This document shows, piece after piece, positions 35,552-45,041 of a stretch of 64,000 nucleotides of DNA (the stretch's first letter is position 1; each line of letters begins with the position of its first letter). This DNA comes from Paraburkholderia sabiae (lineage in GTDB: Bacteria > Pseudomonadota > Gammaproteobacteria > Burkholderiales > Burkholderiaceae): positions 1,984,001 to 2,048,000 of the forward strand of contig NZ_CP125296.1 of NCBI RefSeq assembly GCF_030412785.1. Reading direction: 5' to 3'. The notes under the pieces were generated by a model that ran no database searches, was not told where the DNA came from, and was given only the letters and a program-made list of their open reading frames with translations. The position numbers and the translations under genes were made by a program.

Positions 35552-36577
35552 GTGGCATCGACCCGCCCCCTGATCAACGAGCGCATGTATGCGCCGTACA
35601 AGATCGCCGCACTCGTCGAAGTGCTTGCGGAGCAAGGCATTACGGCCGAAGACAGCCTGAAGGGAAGCGGGGTGAGTGTCGATCAGATTTACGACGCGTC
35701 GGTGATGACGTCGGTGCGTCAATATGCAATCGTCGCGCGCAACGCAGTGCTGCTGTCGAGCGATCCCGCGACGCCGTTCAAGGTCGGCGCGCGGCTGCAT
35801 CTGTCCGCGTATGGCATGTACGGCTATGCGTTGATGTCGTGTCTTTCGTTGCGCGACTACTTCCGGCTCGGCGTCAAATACCATCGGCTCGCCACGCCGA
35901 CGTTGACGATCGAATGGCACGAATATCCCGACCGCGCTGTGTGGTCGTTTCCCGATGCATTCGTATCGAGTCCATCGCGTGAATTGCGCGAGTTCATCAT
36001 CGAGCAGCAATTCACGCAGCACGTCACGCATCTTCAGGACGTCGCGGGCCACAGATGTCCGCCGATGAACGCATGCTTTTCATATCCTGCGCCGGCGCAC
36101 GCCGAAATCTACGCGCGGTATCTGGGATGTCCCTGTGTGTTCGACGCGCCGCAATGCGAGCTGATCTACGACAGCGCGATTCTCAATCAGAAGCCGCAGC
36201 TTGCGCACAAGCTCACGGCAACGCTGCTGCAAGACACCTGCGACCGCCTGATCGGGCAGGCCAAGACGTCAGCGGGTACATCCGGCGAGGTCTATCAGAT
36301 CTTGATGAGCACGCCCGGCGTATTTCCCGGCATGGATGAAGTCGCGACGCGTCTGAACATGACGAGCCGCACGTTGCGACGACATCTCGATGCAGAGGGA
36401 ACGTCGTTCGTCGCGATCGTCGATGACGTGCGTTGTTCGCTGGCAATCGAATACCTTCAGTCGACGAAGATGAGCACGGAAGACGTCGCGATGCTGCTGG
36501 GGTTCAGTGATGCCGCGAACTTTCGCCGTGCATTGAAGCGTTGGACGGGCAAAGGGCCCGGCGAATTGAGGAAGTAG
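35552..36577 (+). CDS. AraC family regulator, OruR/ArgR-like
   Basis: 341 residues from a GTG start at 35552; an ATG at 35585 is an alternative. The N-terminal ~200 residues match the arabinose-binding-like sensor domain of OruR-type regulators (GVSVDQIYDASVMTSVRQY, FKVGARLHLSAYGMYGYALMSC). The C terminus has the AraC HTH pair: EVATRLNMTSRTLRRHLDAEG and VAMLLGFSDAANFRRALKRWTG. It is divergent from the BKACE-MFS-SDR operon across a 206-base gap and is the probable activator of that operon. Confidence 0.85.
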   Translation: MASTRPLINERMYAPYKIAALVEVLAEQGITAEDSLKGSGVSVDQIYDASVMTSVRQYAIVARNAVLLSSDPATPFKVGARLHLSAYGMYGYALMSCLSLRDYFRLGVKYHRLATPTLTIEWHEYPDRAVWSFPDAFVSSPSRELREFIIEQQFTQHVTHLQDVAGHRCPPMNACFSYPAPAHAEIYARYLGCPCVFDAPQCELIYDSAILNQKPQLAHKLTATLLQDTCDRLIGQAKTSAGTSGEVYQILMSTPGVFPGMDEVATRLNMTSRTLRRHLDAEGTSFVAIVDDVRCSLAIEYLQSTKMSTEDVAMLLGFSDAANFRRALKRWTGKGPGELRK

Positions 36578-36702
36578 TCACACACGCGTATGCGCTGAAC
36601 TGACTCCCGCACGGCCTTGGTTGAGCGCGCCACCTGTTGGGCGCGGTCGAAGAAGAAACTCGTACAATGGCACGATCGCTGGCTCGAGACAGGTGACCCG
36701 TC

Positions 36703-38397
36703 ATGCAGACTGGTGCCAATCTGGATCTGATCGAAATCGTCGGCCTGCTGGTCGGCGGCCTCGCACTGTTTCTGTTCGGCCTCGAACTGATGACGGGCGG
36801 ACTCAAGGCGATCGCCGGTTCGCGCCTGCAATCGCTGCTAGGCACGCTGACGGCCAACCGGTTTCGCGGCGTGCTTGCCGGCGCGGGCATCACGGCGCTG
36901 CTGAATTCATCGACGATCACGACCGTACTGCTGGTCGGTTTCGTGTCCGCCGGGCTTATGACGCTGCAGCAATCGGTGCCGATGATCATGGGCGCCAACA
37001 TCGGCTCGACACTGACCGCGCAAATCATCGCCTTCAACATCTCCGCGATCACGCCGTTCCTGCTCGCGGGCGGCTTCCTGCTGCATGGTTTCGCCAAACG
37101 CGAACTCGTGCGCGAACTGGGCGGCGTGCTGCTCGGCCTCGGCCTGCTGTTCCTCGGCATCGAACTGATGGGCAACGCTACGCGGCCGCTGCGCAGCTTC
37201 GAGCCGTTCATCGCGGCGATGCAGGACATGCGCAATCCGCTCGTCGGTATCGCGATCGGCGCGATCTTCACGGCGATCGTGCAAAGCTCGGCGGCCACGC
37301 TCGCGATCGTGATCGCGCTCGGCAGCCAGGGATTGATACCGCTCGAATCCGGCATTGCGCTAATTCTCGGCGCCAATGTGGGCACGTGCGGCACGGCGCT
37401 GCTCGCGTCGATCGGCAAGTCGGCGGAAGCCGCGCAGGTCGGCATCGTGCATCTGCTCTTCAATATGCTCGGCGTGCTGTTCTTCGCGTTCCTGATTCCG
37501 CAGTTCGCCGATTTCGTCCGCGCCATCTCGCCGTCGGCGCCCGAATTGACGGGCGCGGCGCGCCTCGCCGCCGAAACGCCGCGTCAGGCGGCCAACGCGC
37601 ATACGGTGTTCAGCGTGTTCAGCACGCTGGTGCTGATCTGGTTCACCAAGCCGATCGGCAAGCTCGCCCAAAAGCTCGCGCCGCCGTCGCGCAAGGCGTG
37701 GCAGAACCCCGGCGTGCCGCGCTACCTGGACGACACGCTGATGGACATGCCTGCGCTCGCAATCACGCGCGTCCAGCTCGAACTCGTGTCGCTCGGCAAA
37801 CAGGTCGAGCATCTCGTGCAGCGCAGCCTTGCGCTCGTCGTCGAAGGCAATGCGCAGGCGCTCGCCACGTTGACGGACGACGACAAGGCCGCCGACAACC
37901 TCAGCACGTCGATTCTCACCTACGTCGGCCAGCTTTCGGATGCCGTCCATACCGACGACGAAGGCCGACAGCTGGTCGATCTCGCGCGCATCGCCACGTG
38001 CCTCGACGCCATCCGCGAAGTCGCGACGACCAGCATGCTCGCGCTGAGCCAGCGACGGCTCGCGCAAGGCACAGACACGGCTTCATTGCGCAGCGATGAA
38101 ACCGCGCAGTTTGCCGCGACGGTGATCGATCATCTCGAGCATGCCGTGCAGACGGTCGCGCATCCGGACGCCGATGCCGTGTCGCGTATCGTCGATGCAA
38201 AACCCGTTATCGAGGCACAGGCCGACGCCGCGAGGCAGCACATCATGTCCGTGCTGCAATTGCGCAGCCAGGAAGATGCCGTCAATTTCCGCCTCGCCAA
38301 CGACATGATCGAACAGTTCAACGAAGTCGCCCGGCTTTCGCGCGCCATCACGAAGGCCAGCCGGTCGTTGAACGACGTGCGCGTCGTTGCGTCGTAG
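36703..38397 (+). CDS. Na+/phosphate cotransporter (NptA/YjbB type) with PhoU-like tail
   Basis: 564 residues. The membrane part (residues 1-330) holds two inverted Na/Pi-cotransporter repeats: LAGAGITALLNSSTITTVLL and IFTAIVQSSAATLAIVIAL, each with the Ser-Ser pair of the family. The C-terminal ~230 residues are helical and PhoU-like (LVQRSLALVVEGNAQALATL, IRELAT-type helices), probably cytoplasmic. Bacterial members move phosphate with sodium, and E. coli YjbB exports it. The gene is alone; no pho box was seen. Confidence 0.88.
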   Translation: MQTGANLDLIEIVGLLVGGLALFLFGLELMTGGLKAIAGSRLQSLLGTLTANRFRGVLAGAGITALLNSSTITTVLLVGFVSAGLMTLQQSVPMIMGANIGSTLTAQIIAFNISAITPFLLAGGFLLHGFAKRELVRELGGVLLGLGLLFLGIELMGNATRPLRSFEPFIAAMQDMRNPLVGIAIGAIFTAIVQSSAATLAIVIALGSQGLIPLESGIALILGANVGTCGTALLASIGKSAEAAQVGIVHLLFNMLGVLFFAFLIPQFADFVRAISPSAPELTGAARLAAETPRQAANAHTVFSVFSTLVLIWFTKPIGKLAQKLAPPSRKAWQNPGVPRYLDDTLMDMPALAITRVQLELVSLGKQVEHLVQRSLALVVEGNAQALATLTDDDKAADNLSTSILTYVGQLSDAVHTDDEGRQLVDLARIATCLDAIREVATTSMLALSQRRLAQGTDTASLRSDETAQFAATVIDHLEHAVQTVAHPDADAVSRIVDAKPVIEAQADAARQHIMSVLQLRSQEDAVNFRLANDMIEQFNEVARLSRAITKASRSLNDVRVVAS

Positions 38398-38483
38398 CGA
38401 TCTCGCGCACAGCGCAGATGCCTGACACATCGTTCGCGTATCATCGCGCGCGAATTCCCACTACTTTCTGAAAGACCGCAACG

Positions 38484-39134
38484 ATGTCCACGCCGATCGA
38501 CTACCTCAACCCCGCCCTTCCGCGCGGCCTGCAACGCGTTGTGATGCCTGTCGTCGATGCAACGCCGTCGACGCTCGAAAGCTACGGCAGGCTCGTCGCC
38601 GACCCGAACGACTGCAAGGTCGAGATCGTCCGGTGGCCCGCGCAAGGCACGCGTCCGATCGATCCCGGCACGGGCGACGAGGCGGGCACGACAGAAGGCG
38701 TGTTCGTAAGCGAATGGCGCGGTGACATTCTTTATGGCCGCAACGAGGCTGTCGGCGGCCACTATGTTCTCGCCTACGCGACGGAGCCGGACGAAGCGCG
38801 TGAAGACAACGCCAATGCGCCCGAACGCATGCTGCTGTGGCACGCGAACTATCATCCGGACGGCGGCCAGCTGTTCTTTCCGCTCGATGGCCGCCCGTTC
38901 TATGTGCCGCTGGCGCTGCCCGGCGACGACATCACGCCGGACAAGTTCGTGTGCTTTCGCTTCGACGGTCGGCACGGTCTCTACATCCATCCGAACATCT
39001 GGCACGAAGGCGTGTTCACGCTCGAAGGAACGCAGCGCTTCTTCGACAAGCAGGGCGCCGTGCATGCGCGCGTGTCCGTCGAGTTTGCCAGTGAGTTTGG
39101 CTGTCTGCTCGAAGCGCCCATCGTTCATCGCTGA
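38484..39134 (+). CDS. Ureidoglycolate lyase-like cupin protein
   Basis: 216 residues. The second half resembles AllA-type ureidoglycolate lyase: GQLFFPLDGRPFYVPLALPG, then DKFVCFRFDGRHGLYIHPNIWHEGVFTL, where AllA has a similar bicupin pattern ending in a WH motif. It is longer than typical AllA (about 165 residues), and no other allantoin genes are nearby, so activity on ureidoglycolate is not certain. A strong palindrome follows and separates it from the convergent GFA gene. Confidence 0.6.
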   Translation: MSTPIDYLNPALPRGLQRVVMPVVDATPSTLESYGRLVADPNDCKVEIVRWPAQGTRPIDPGTGDEAGTTEGVFVSEWRGDILYGRNEAVGGHYVLAYATEPDEAREDNANAPERMLLWHANYHPDGGQLFFPLDGRPFYVPLALPGDDITPDKFVCFRFDGRHGLYIHPNIWHEGVFTLEGTQRFFDKQGAVHARVSVEFASEFGCLLEAPIVHR

Positions 39135-39143
39135 TGCGATGCA

Positions 39144-39175
39144 TGAATGCCTGGCCGTGCACGGCCAGGCATTCA
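39144..39175. terminator. 32-bp perfect palindrome between convergent genes
   Basis: A 14-bp stem (TGAATGCCTGGCCG and its complement) closes on the self-complementary centre TGCA. It lies between the stops of the ureidoglycolate lyase-like and GFA genes. There is no T-run, so it may act as an mRNA end stabiliser rather than a classical terminator. Confidence 0.7.
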
Positions 39176-39180
39176 GGCTG

Positions 39181-39588
39181 TCAGGGACTCAGCGCAAAAC
39201 GTGACGCACCTGCAAACGGCTCCAGCCATTCTGCGGCGCGGTCCGTGTAGATCTCGGTCTGAGGCGCCGGCAATCCTTCCAGACTGTCGAGCGTGCCCGC
39301 CTTGACGATCACCTGACCCGGCATCATCGGAACCTTCGTGATGACGGGCGAGCCGCAACTGCCGCAGAAATGCCGATACAACGGATGGCCGCTATCGCCT
39401 CTGTCTTCGTAGACGAGCGTCGTGCCCTGCTGCTCATAGTCGGCTTCGCTGACGAACAGGTTGAACGAAAACAGACTTCCGCTCTGCTTTTGACAATGCG
39501 TGCAATGACAGACCGCCACGGCCTGCGGTTCGCCCTTCAACACGTAACGCACGGCTCCGCACAGACAGCCGCCTTTCCTGTACTGCAT
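39181..39588 (-). CDS. GFA (CENP-V) family zinc protein
   Basis: 135 residues. The zinc-binding cysteine clusters of the GFA family are complete: GGCLCGAVRY, CHCTHCQKQSGS and HFCGSCGSPV. The name comes from a glutathione-dependent formaldehyde-activating enzyme, but most members have no proven activity. It follows the semialdehyde dehydrogenase gene by 29 bases and may be the last gene of the large CoA-catabolic operon. Confidence 0.88.
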   Translation of the reverse strand: MQYRKGGCLCGAVRYVLKGEPQAVAVCHCTHCQKQSGSLFSFNLFVSEADYEQQGTTLVYEDRGDSGHPLYRHFCGSCGSPVITKVPMMPGQVIVKAGTLDSLEGLPAPQTEIYTDRAAEWLEPFAGASRFALSP

Positions 39589-39617
39589 GATCGATTCTCC
39601 CGTGAGACGCCTGGCGA

Positions 39618-40988
39618 TTACTGCGCGACGCGCACCAGCTTGCGATTAAGAAACTCGCCGATACCCAGCTCCGACAGCTCGCGTCCAAAGCCCGAGTTCT
39701 TGATCCCTCCAAACGGCAACCCCGGCGAATCGGCAAAGCACGAGTTGATGTACACCATGCCCGACTCGATACGCGACGCCACCTGTTTCGCATGCTCGAC
39801 ATCCGTGTCGAAGACGAAAGCACCGAGGCCATACTTCGTTGCATTGGCGAGCCTGATCGCTTCATCCTCGCTCTCCACGACATAGAACGACAGCACAGGG
39901 CCGAACGCTTCCTGCTGATAGAGCGGATTGTCTTCGTCGATATCCGTAACGATGGTCGGCTCCAGATAGAAGCCAGGACGGTCCACGCGCTTGCCGCCAG
40001 ACACGATGCGTGCACCCGCGGCCTTCGCTTCGTCGATCTGCCTGAGCAGGCCTTCGAGCGCGCGTTCGCTGACGAGCGGGCCGAGCGTGGTCGCTTCGTC
40101 CGTCGGATCGCCGACCTTGATCGCCGCGAACTGTTTGCTCAACGCAGCCAGCATCTTCTCGCCGCGCTCCTTGCCGACCACGATGACGCGCTTGATGTTG
40201 ACGCAGCCTTGTCCCGAGTTGAACGTGCGACCCATCACGCACTGTTCGACGGCGTGATCGAGCGACGCGCCTTCCAGAATGAGCGCGGGATCGCTGCCGC
40301 CCAGTTCGAGGATCGCCTTCTTCATGTTGCGCCCGGCGCGTTCACCGACGGACGCGCCTGCGCGCTCGCTGCCCGTCAGCGCGACGCCGCGCACCCGGAA
40401 GTCGTCGATGAGCTTTGCGATCTGATCGATGCTGCAAAAGAGATTCGTGTACACGCCTTCCGGCGCGCCCGCTTCCTCGAACAGCCGCGCGAACGCGAGC
40501 GCGCATTGCGGGACGTTTTCAGCATGCTTCATCAGCACCACGTTGCCCGCGACGAGTTGCGGCGCGGCGACACGGACGAGTTGATAGAACGGGAAATTCC
40601 ACGGCTCGATGGCCAGCAGTACACCGATGGGCTCGGCCACCAGCGTCGCGCCCGGTTCGCCCGGCACCGCTTGCGGCGCGAGAAACTTCTCGCCGTGCTC
40701 TGCGTAGTAATCGAGGATATCCGCGACCAGATCGATTTCCATGTAGCTGAAGCGGACGATCTTGCCCATTTCCAGCGTCGGATACGTCGCGTATTCGTCG
40801 CGCTTCTCGCGCAGGATTTGCGCGGCACGGCGCACGATAGCGGCGCGCTCGGCCACGGGCCGGAATTTCCAGTCCTCGTGATAGCGCTTGTCCGCCGCGC
40901 TCAACGCAGCGAACACCTGTTCATCGGATTGCAGCGGAAATTCCTTGACGACTTTTCCCGTAGCGGGATTGACAGTAACGAAGCTCAT
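39618..40988 (-). CDS. NAD-dependent succinate-semialdehyde dehydrogenase-type ALDH
   Basis: 456 residues of the aldehyde dehydrogenase superfamily. The catalytic set is intact: Asn131 in EPWNFP, Glu228 in LELGGSDP, and Cys262 in FNSGQGCVNIKR. The length and the short N terminus fit the Sad/GabD2 type that oxidises succinate semialdehyde to succinate. It lies downstream of etfBA and a small gene on the same strand, so it may oxidise an aldehyde made by the CoA pathway. The exact substrate is not fixed by sequence. Confidence 0.85.
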   Translation of the reverse strand: MSFVTVNPATGKVVKEFPLQSDEQVFAALSAADKRYHEDWKFRPVAERAAIVRRAAQILREKRDEYATYPTLEMGKIVRFSYMEIDLVADILDYYAEHGEKFLAPQAVPGEPGATLVAEPIGVLLAIEPWNFPFYQLVRVAAPQLVAGNVVLMKHAENVPQCALAFARLFEEAGAPEGVYTNLFCSIDQIAKLIDDFRVRGVALTGSERAGASVGERAGRNMKKAILELGGSDPALILEGASLDHAVEQCVMGRTFNSGQGCVNIKRVIVVGKERGEKMLAALSKQFAAIKVGDPTDEATTLGPLVSERALEGLLRQIDEAKAAGARIVSGGKRVDRPGFYLEPTIVTDIDEDNPLYQQEAFGPVLSFYVVESEDEAIRLANATKYGLGAFVFDTDVEHAKQVASRIESGMVYINSCFADSPGLPFGGIKNSGFGRELSELGIGEFLNRKLVRVAQ

Positions 40989-41039
40989 TGCTTTTTAAAC
41001 TCCTTGATAACGTGCGAGTGGTAATGGCTACTGTGAGGG

Positions 41040-41279
41040 CTACAGTGAGCCGGGTCTATCGAATCTGGCCTTCGCAGCGCGTATCGCTTCATCGAAGCTC
41101 GCCTCGGTTGCCATGTGCCGATGATCGATCGACACCAGCCAGTTGCCGTGCGCGAGACGCCATCGAATGCGCGAGTCTTGCAGCAGCAGCGAGAACCAGC
41201 GCCACAAGGACGCGTCCTCCGTGTTGGCGACGGCAAGTCCTTTCAGGCGGACGATATCGATCGGATTCAAAGGCGTCAT
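41040..41279 (-). CDS. Small hypothetical protein coupled to etfA
   Basis: 79 residues; the ATG at 41279 overlaps the etfA stop in the form ATGA, which supports that it is real and cotranslated. The product ([20 protein letters not shown] to ARFDRPGSL) is soluble, Trp-rich in the middle (LWRWFSLLL, RLAHGNWLVSIDH) and of no recognised family. Its place right after the ETF genes suggests an accessory role in the ETF or dehydrogenase system. Confidence 0.65.
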   Translation of the reverse strand: MTPLNPIDIVRLKGLAVANTEDASLWRWFSLLLQDSRIRWRLAHGNWLVSIDHRHMATEASFDEAIRAAKARFDRPGSL

Positions 41280-42220
41280 CGATGCTCGTTCAACTCGTGA
41301 ACGAGTGAAGGGACGTGTTCGAAAAGATCGCCGACGAGGCCATAATCCGCGACGCTGAAAATGGGCGCTTCTTCGTCCTTGTTGATCGCGACGATCACCT
41401 TCGAGTCCTTCATGCCGGCAAGATGCTGGATCGCGCCCGAAATGCCGACGGCGAAATACAGTTGCGGCGCGACGATCTTGCCTGTCTGGCCGATCTGATA
41501 ATCGTTCGGGACATAGCCTGCGTCGACGGCTGCGCGCGAAGCGCCCATTGCCGCGCCGAGTTGGTCTGCAAGCGGTTCGAGTACCTTCGCGTAGTTTTCA
41601 CCGCTGCCGAGGCCGCGGCCACCCGACACGATGATGTTCGCGCTCGTCAGTTCGGGCCGATCCAGTTTCGTCACTTCGCGGCTCACGAACTGCGAGATGC
41701 CTGCATCCGATGCAGCTTCGATCTTCTCGACCGATGCGCCGCCGCTTTCCGCTGAAACAGGATCGAAGGCCGTCGTGCGAACCGTGATGATCTTGATCGG
41801 ATCTCGCGATTGAACGGTCGCTATTGCATTGCCTGCGTAAATCGGGCGCTCGAACGTAGCGGCATCGATCACAGCCGTGATGTCGCTGATCTGCGCAACG
41901 TCGAGCTTCGCGGCGATACGCGGCGCGATGTTCTTGCCGTAAGCGGTTGCGGGCGCGAGGACGTGCGAGTAATTCTTCGCGATGTTCAGCACCGTCGCTT
42001 CGACGTTTTCAGCAAGCCCTTCGGCGAGTTGCTGTCCGTCGGCGAGCAGCACCTTGGCGACGCCTGCAACTTTCGCAGCAGCGTCAGCCGCGCTTTGTGC
42101 GTTGTGACCTGCGATCAGCACATGCACGTCGTCGCCGATCTTCGTTGCTGCAGCCACCGTATTCAGCGTCGCTGCCTTCAGCGCCGCATTGTCGTGTTCG
42201 GCAATTACCAGAATCGTCAT
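41276..42220 (-). CDS. etfA: Electron transfer flavoprotein alpha subunit
   Basis: 314 residues. The N-terminal alpha/beta domain ([20 protein letters not shown]) is followed by the FAD-binding C-terminal domain, with [39 protein letters not shown] sequence and [21 protein letters not shown]. With EtfB it accepts electrons from the acyl-CoA dehydrogenase of the same operon and passes them to ETF-quinone oxidoreductase. It follows etfB by 13 bases. Confidence 0.95.
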   Translation of the reverse strand: MTILVIAEHDNAALKAATLNTVAAATKIGDDVHVLIAGHNAQSAADAAAKVAGVAKVLLADGQQLAEGLAENVEATVLNIAKNYSHVLAPATAYGKNIAPRIAAKLDVAQISDITAVIDAATFERPIYAGNAIATVQSRDPIKIITVRTTAFDPVSAESGGASVEKIEAASDAGISQFVSREVTKLDRPELTSANIIVSGGRGLGSGENYAKVLEPLADQLGAAMGASRAAVDAGYVPNDYQIGQTGKIVAPQLYFAVGISGAIQHLAGMKDSKVIVAINKDEEAPIFSVADYGLVGDLFEHVPSLVHELNEHR

Positions 42221-42233
42221 TTCGTTCCTCGCT

Positions 42234-42983
42234 TCACAAGACTTTGGCTTCTGCCTTGAGCTTCTCGACCAGCGTCTTCACGTCGGCCACCTTCACGCCA
42301 GCCGAACGCTTCGACGGCTCGCGGACTTTGAGCGTCCTCAGACGCGGCGTGACATCGACGCCCAGGTCTTCCGGCCGCAAGGTTTCGAGCGGCTTCTTCT
42401 TCGCCTTCATGATGTTCGGCAGCGTCACGTAGCGCGGCTCGTTCAGACGCAGATCGGTGGTGACGACTGCGGGCAGCTTCAACGACAGCGTTTCCGTGCC
42501 GCCGTCGACTTCGCGCGATACGGTTGCCTTGCCGTCAGCCACCACAACCTTCGACGCAAACGTCGCTTGCGGTAAGCCAGCCAAAGCAGCCAGCATTTGC
42601 CCCGTCTGATTGGAATCGTCATCAATGGCCTGCTTGCCAAGAATGACCAGTGAAGGCTGTTCTTTATCGACTATCGCCTTGAGCAGCTTCGCGACGGCAA
42701 GCGGCTGCAGTTCCTCACTCGATTCGATATGAACCGCACGATCCGCACCAATCGCCAGCGCTGTGCGCAGCGTTTCCTGACACTGCGCGACACCGCACGA
42801 CACGGCGATCACTTCGCTGACAATCCCCGCTTCCTTCAACCGAACGGCTTCCTCAACGGCGATCTCATCGAACGGATTCATCGACATCTTCACGTTCGAC
42901 AGGTCGACGCCCGAGTAGTCCGATTTCACGCGAACCTTCACGTTGGCATCCACCGATCGTTTCACTGCTACCAGTACTTTCAC
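42234..42983 (-). CDS. etfB: Electron transfer flavoprotein beta subunit
   Basis: 249 residues from a GTG start at 42983, chosen because AAGGAG lies six bases upstream and the protein then begins with the expected [16 protein letters not shown] sequence. [19 protein letters not shown] and [18 protein letters not shown] are typical of EtfB, the subunit that binds AMP. The start overlaps the stop of the enoyl-CoA hydratase gene, so translation is coupled through the operon. Confidence 0.95.
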   Translation of the reverse strand: MKVLVAVKRSVDANVKVRVKSDYSGVDLSNVKMSMNPFDEIAVEEAVRLKEAGIVSEVIAVSCGVAQCQETLRTALAIGADRAVHIESSEELQPLAVAKLLKAIVDKEQPSLVILGKQAIDDDSNQTGQMLAALAGLPQATFASKVVVADGKATVSREVDGGTETLSLKLPAVVTTDLRLNEPRYVTLPNIMKAKKKPLETLRPEDLGVDVTPRLRTLKVREPSKRSAGVKVADVKTLVEKLKAEAKVL

Positions 42984-43756
42984 ATTGCTCTCCTTTCCCA
43001 GAAGCGGCCATATTCCGGCGCTCGCTTTTGCGTGAACGCATCGAGTCCCTCTTGCCACTCTTCGCTCGGAACGTCGAGCGGCGAGCGCAGCACGCGGTCC
43101 CAGTCGATCGCCGCGTGAGCGCGCAGATTGAGCCGTGCGGCTTTGAGCGCGCCCGGTGGCACCGACTCGACGATCTGCGCGGCGAGCGACAGTGCGCCAT
43201 CCAGAACTTCACTCTCCGGCAGCACGCGATTGACCAGGCCGATGTTCAGCGCCTCTTCGGAAGACACGCGTCGGCGCGTCAATATGATTTCGAATGCCCG
43301 GCGCATGCCGACGACGCGCGCGAGCAAGGCAAGACCTGTATTCGGAATTACGCCGTGTCCGAGTTCGGGCATCGAAAACCACGCTGATTCAGCCGCGACG
43401 ACGAGATCGCACGCCAGCGTCAACTCCATGCCGCCACCAACGGCAGCGCCATGAACGGCCGCGATCACAGGCCGTTCGAATTCGGCAATGCGCCTGAACA
43501 TCACGGCGGGATCCTCGGCGGGATCGGGTGATTCCATCCAGCCGTTGCGCAGATCGTCGATATTGGCGCCCGCACAAAATGCCGTACCCGCCGCTGCGAT
43601 CACGACGGAACGTGCGCCATCGCGCAACGCCGTATCCAGCGCATTCGACATGCCGCGCACGATTTCACGCGACAACGCATTGCGACGTTCGGGATCATCG
43701 AGCGTCACGAGTGCAATCGTTCCGTGCCGCTCGTAGAGAACTTTGCTGCTATTCAT
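42980..43756 (-). CDS. Enoyl-CoA hydratase/isomerase family protein
   Basis: 258 residues of the crotonase fold. The oxyanion-hole region [20 protein letters not shown] and the second Glu in [13 protein letters not shown] are both present, so hydratase chemistry is likely (two catalytic Glu). [13 protein letters not shown] holds the CoA-binding loop. It starts four bases inside the thioesterase gene (ATGA) and ends inside etfB. In the proposed pathway it would hydrate the unsaturated CoA ester made by the acyl-CoA dehydrogenase. Confidence 0.9.
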   Translation of the reverse strand: MNSSKVLYERHGTIALVTLDDPERRNALSREIVRGMSNALDTALRDGARSVVIAAAGTAFCAGANIDDLRNGWMESPDPAEDPAVMFRRIAEFERPVIAAVHGAAVGGGMELTLACDLVVAAESAWFSMPELGHGVIPNTGLALLARVVGMRRAFEIILTRRRVSSEEALNIGLVNRVLPESEVLDGALSLAAQIVESVPPGALKAARLNLRAHAAIDWDRVLRSPLDVPSEEWQEGLDAFTQKRAPEYGRFWERRAM

Positions 43757-44235
43757 TGGACAATCTCCGTGACGTCGCCGCGATGCGCCAGAAGGTACGC
43801 ATGCAGTTCAGGCGCGACGGGAACAGGACGGCCCGTGTCGCCATGAACGAACACGCACACGGCTTCCGCTGTCGCGCTAGAGCTTTCATCGGCGCCGCTG
43901 AACAAACCCTGCTGAACCCGAAACGATGTTTGTCCCACTTCGACGACCGTGCTTCCCACACTGACATCTCCGGGAAAATGGACCTCCGCACTGAACTCGA
44001 TCAGCAACCTGACGACCGCGAGGTTCGCGCCGTTCATCCACTTGCGAATGGCAGGCGGCGCAAAGATCTCCATCCGCGCCGCTTCGAAAAAGGTCGCGAT
44101 GACAGCGTTGTTGACGTGCCGGAACTGGTCCGTATCGGCATTACGCAACTTCTCTTCCGTCCAGAAGCGAAACGCGTCGCGCTGCGCAATCGTGCGTCGG
44201 GTGAACGGCGGCGCGTCGGCGTCGAAGGCAGTCAT
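43753..44235 (-). CDS. 4HBT hotdog thioesterase (YbgC/FadM-like)
   Basis: 160 residues from ATG 44235. RNADTDQFRHVNNAVIATFFEAARME is the typical start of the 4-hydroxybenzoyl-CoA thioesterase group, with the catalytic-type Asp followed by HVNN. It overlaps both neighbours by four bases (citryl-CoA lyase-like upstream, enoyl-CoA hydratase downstream). It may release CoA from a dead-end or final acyl-CoA intermediate of the operon. Confidence 0.88.
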   Translation of the reverse strand: MTAFDADAPPFTRRTIAQRDAFRFWTEEKLRNADTDQFRHVNNAVIATFFEAARMEIFAPPAIRKWMNGANLAVVRLLIEFSAEVHFPGDVSVGSTVVEVGQTSFRVQQGLFSGADESSSATAEAVCVFVHGDTGRPVPVAPELHAYLLAHRGDVTEIVQ

Positions 44236-45026
44236 GCTTCTTCCCGATGCTCGCGCGGAATCAGATGCGCGGTGGCCTCGTGTTCGGTGCGCAGATAAAG
44301 CGCAGTGGCGATCGGCTGACGCATCTCTTCGAGGATGTGCCCCACCAGTCCCACCGAGCGCGCGGCAACAGCCAACCCGCGGCAGATTTGCCACGGAATA
44401 CCCATTTCCGATGCGACGGCCGCCATCGCGCCCGTCACGTTCACGGGCAACGCGCGCTTGAGCTTCTCTTCTGCCGCCTGGCCAATCGCCGTCATCAAAC
44501 GAATGTACGGGCCGTCGTATCCCGTCTCCTGCGCGACCTTGAAGAGAGCAGGCGCACGCGGATCGATCGGCTTGTGAAATGGATGTCCGATGCCCGGCAA
44601 GATCTCTTTGCGGGCACGATAGTCGTCGACGATGCTGCTCGCGAGTGCATCGATATCCGGCACGTTTCGCGGATCGGGCAGCGACGCTTGCAAGAGCCGC
44701 GCCGCATTGTCGAGCGATCCGACGAACACCGAACCCAGGCCCAGCAACCCCGCAGCGACGGCCGCCTGTACGGCTTCTGGCGCGCCCGCATACGTCATGC
44801 GCGTCGCCAGCGACGACGGCGTGATCCCATGCTCGACGAGAATGACCATCATCGCGTTGAACATGCGCAGTTCGCGCTCGTCGGGCAAACGGGCGAACAG
44901 TTGCAGAAACGCCATCTGTCCGAAGTCGATTTTGCCGACGATCTCCTCACACAGATCGAGCCCATGAACGACGACCTTCTTCGGCGTGGCCCACGCAATG
45001 TCCGAACGAATTTCAGCTTGTTTCAT
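44232..45026 (-). CDS. Citryl-CoA lyase / citrate synthase-like protein
   Basis: 264 residues, much shorter than citrate synthase (~430) and close to stand-alone citryl-CoA lyases. It keeps the citrate-synthase-fold marks: LVEHGITPSS (first active-site His), LPGIGHPFHKPIDPRA (second His) and SVGLVGHILEE. Enzymes of this type cleave citryl-CoA, or related 3-hydroxy-3-carboxy acyl-CoAs, to acetyl-CoA plus a keto acid. Its place between a CoA ligase and a thioesterase/enoyl-CoA hydratase pair suggests it makes the final carbon-carbon cut of the pathway. Confidence 0.8.
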   Translation of the reverse strand: MKQAEIRSDIAWATPKKVVVHGLDLCEEIVGKIDFGQMAFLQLFARLPDERELRMFNAMMVILVEHGITPSSLATRMTYAGAPEAVQAAVAAGLLGLGSVFVGSLDNAARLLQASLPDPRNVPDIDALASSIVDDYRARKEILPGIGHPFHKPIDPRAPALFKVAQETGYDGPYIRLMTAIGQAAEEKLKRALPVNVTGAMAAVASEMGIPWQICRGLAVAARSVGLVGHILEEMRQPIATALYLRTEHEATAHLIPREHREEA

Positions 45027-45041
45027 GTTTGATTTCCCGTA

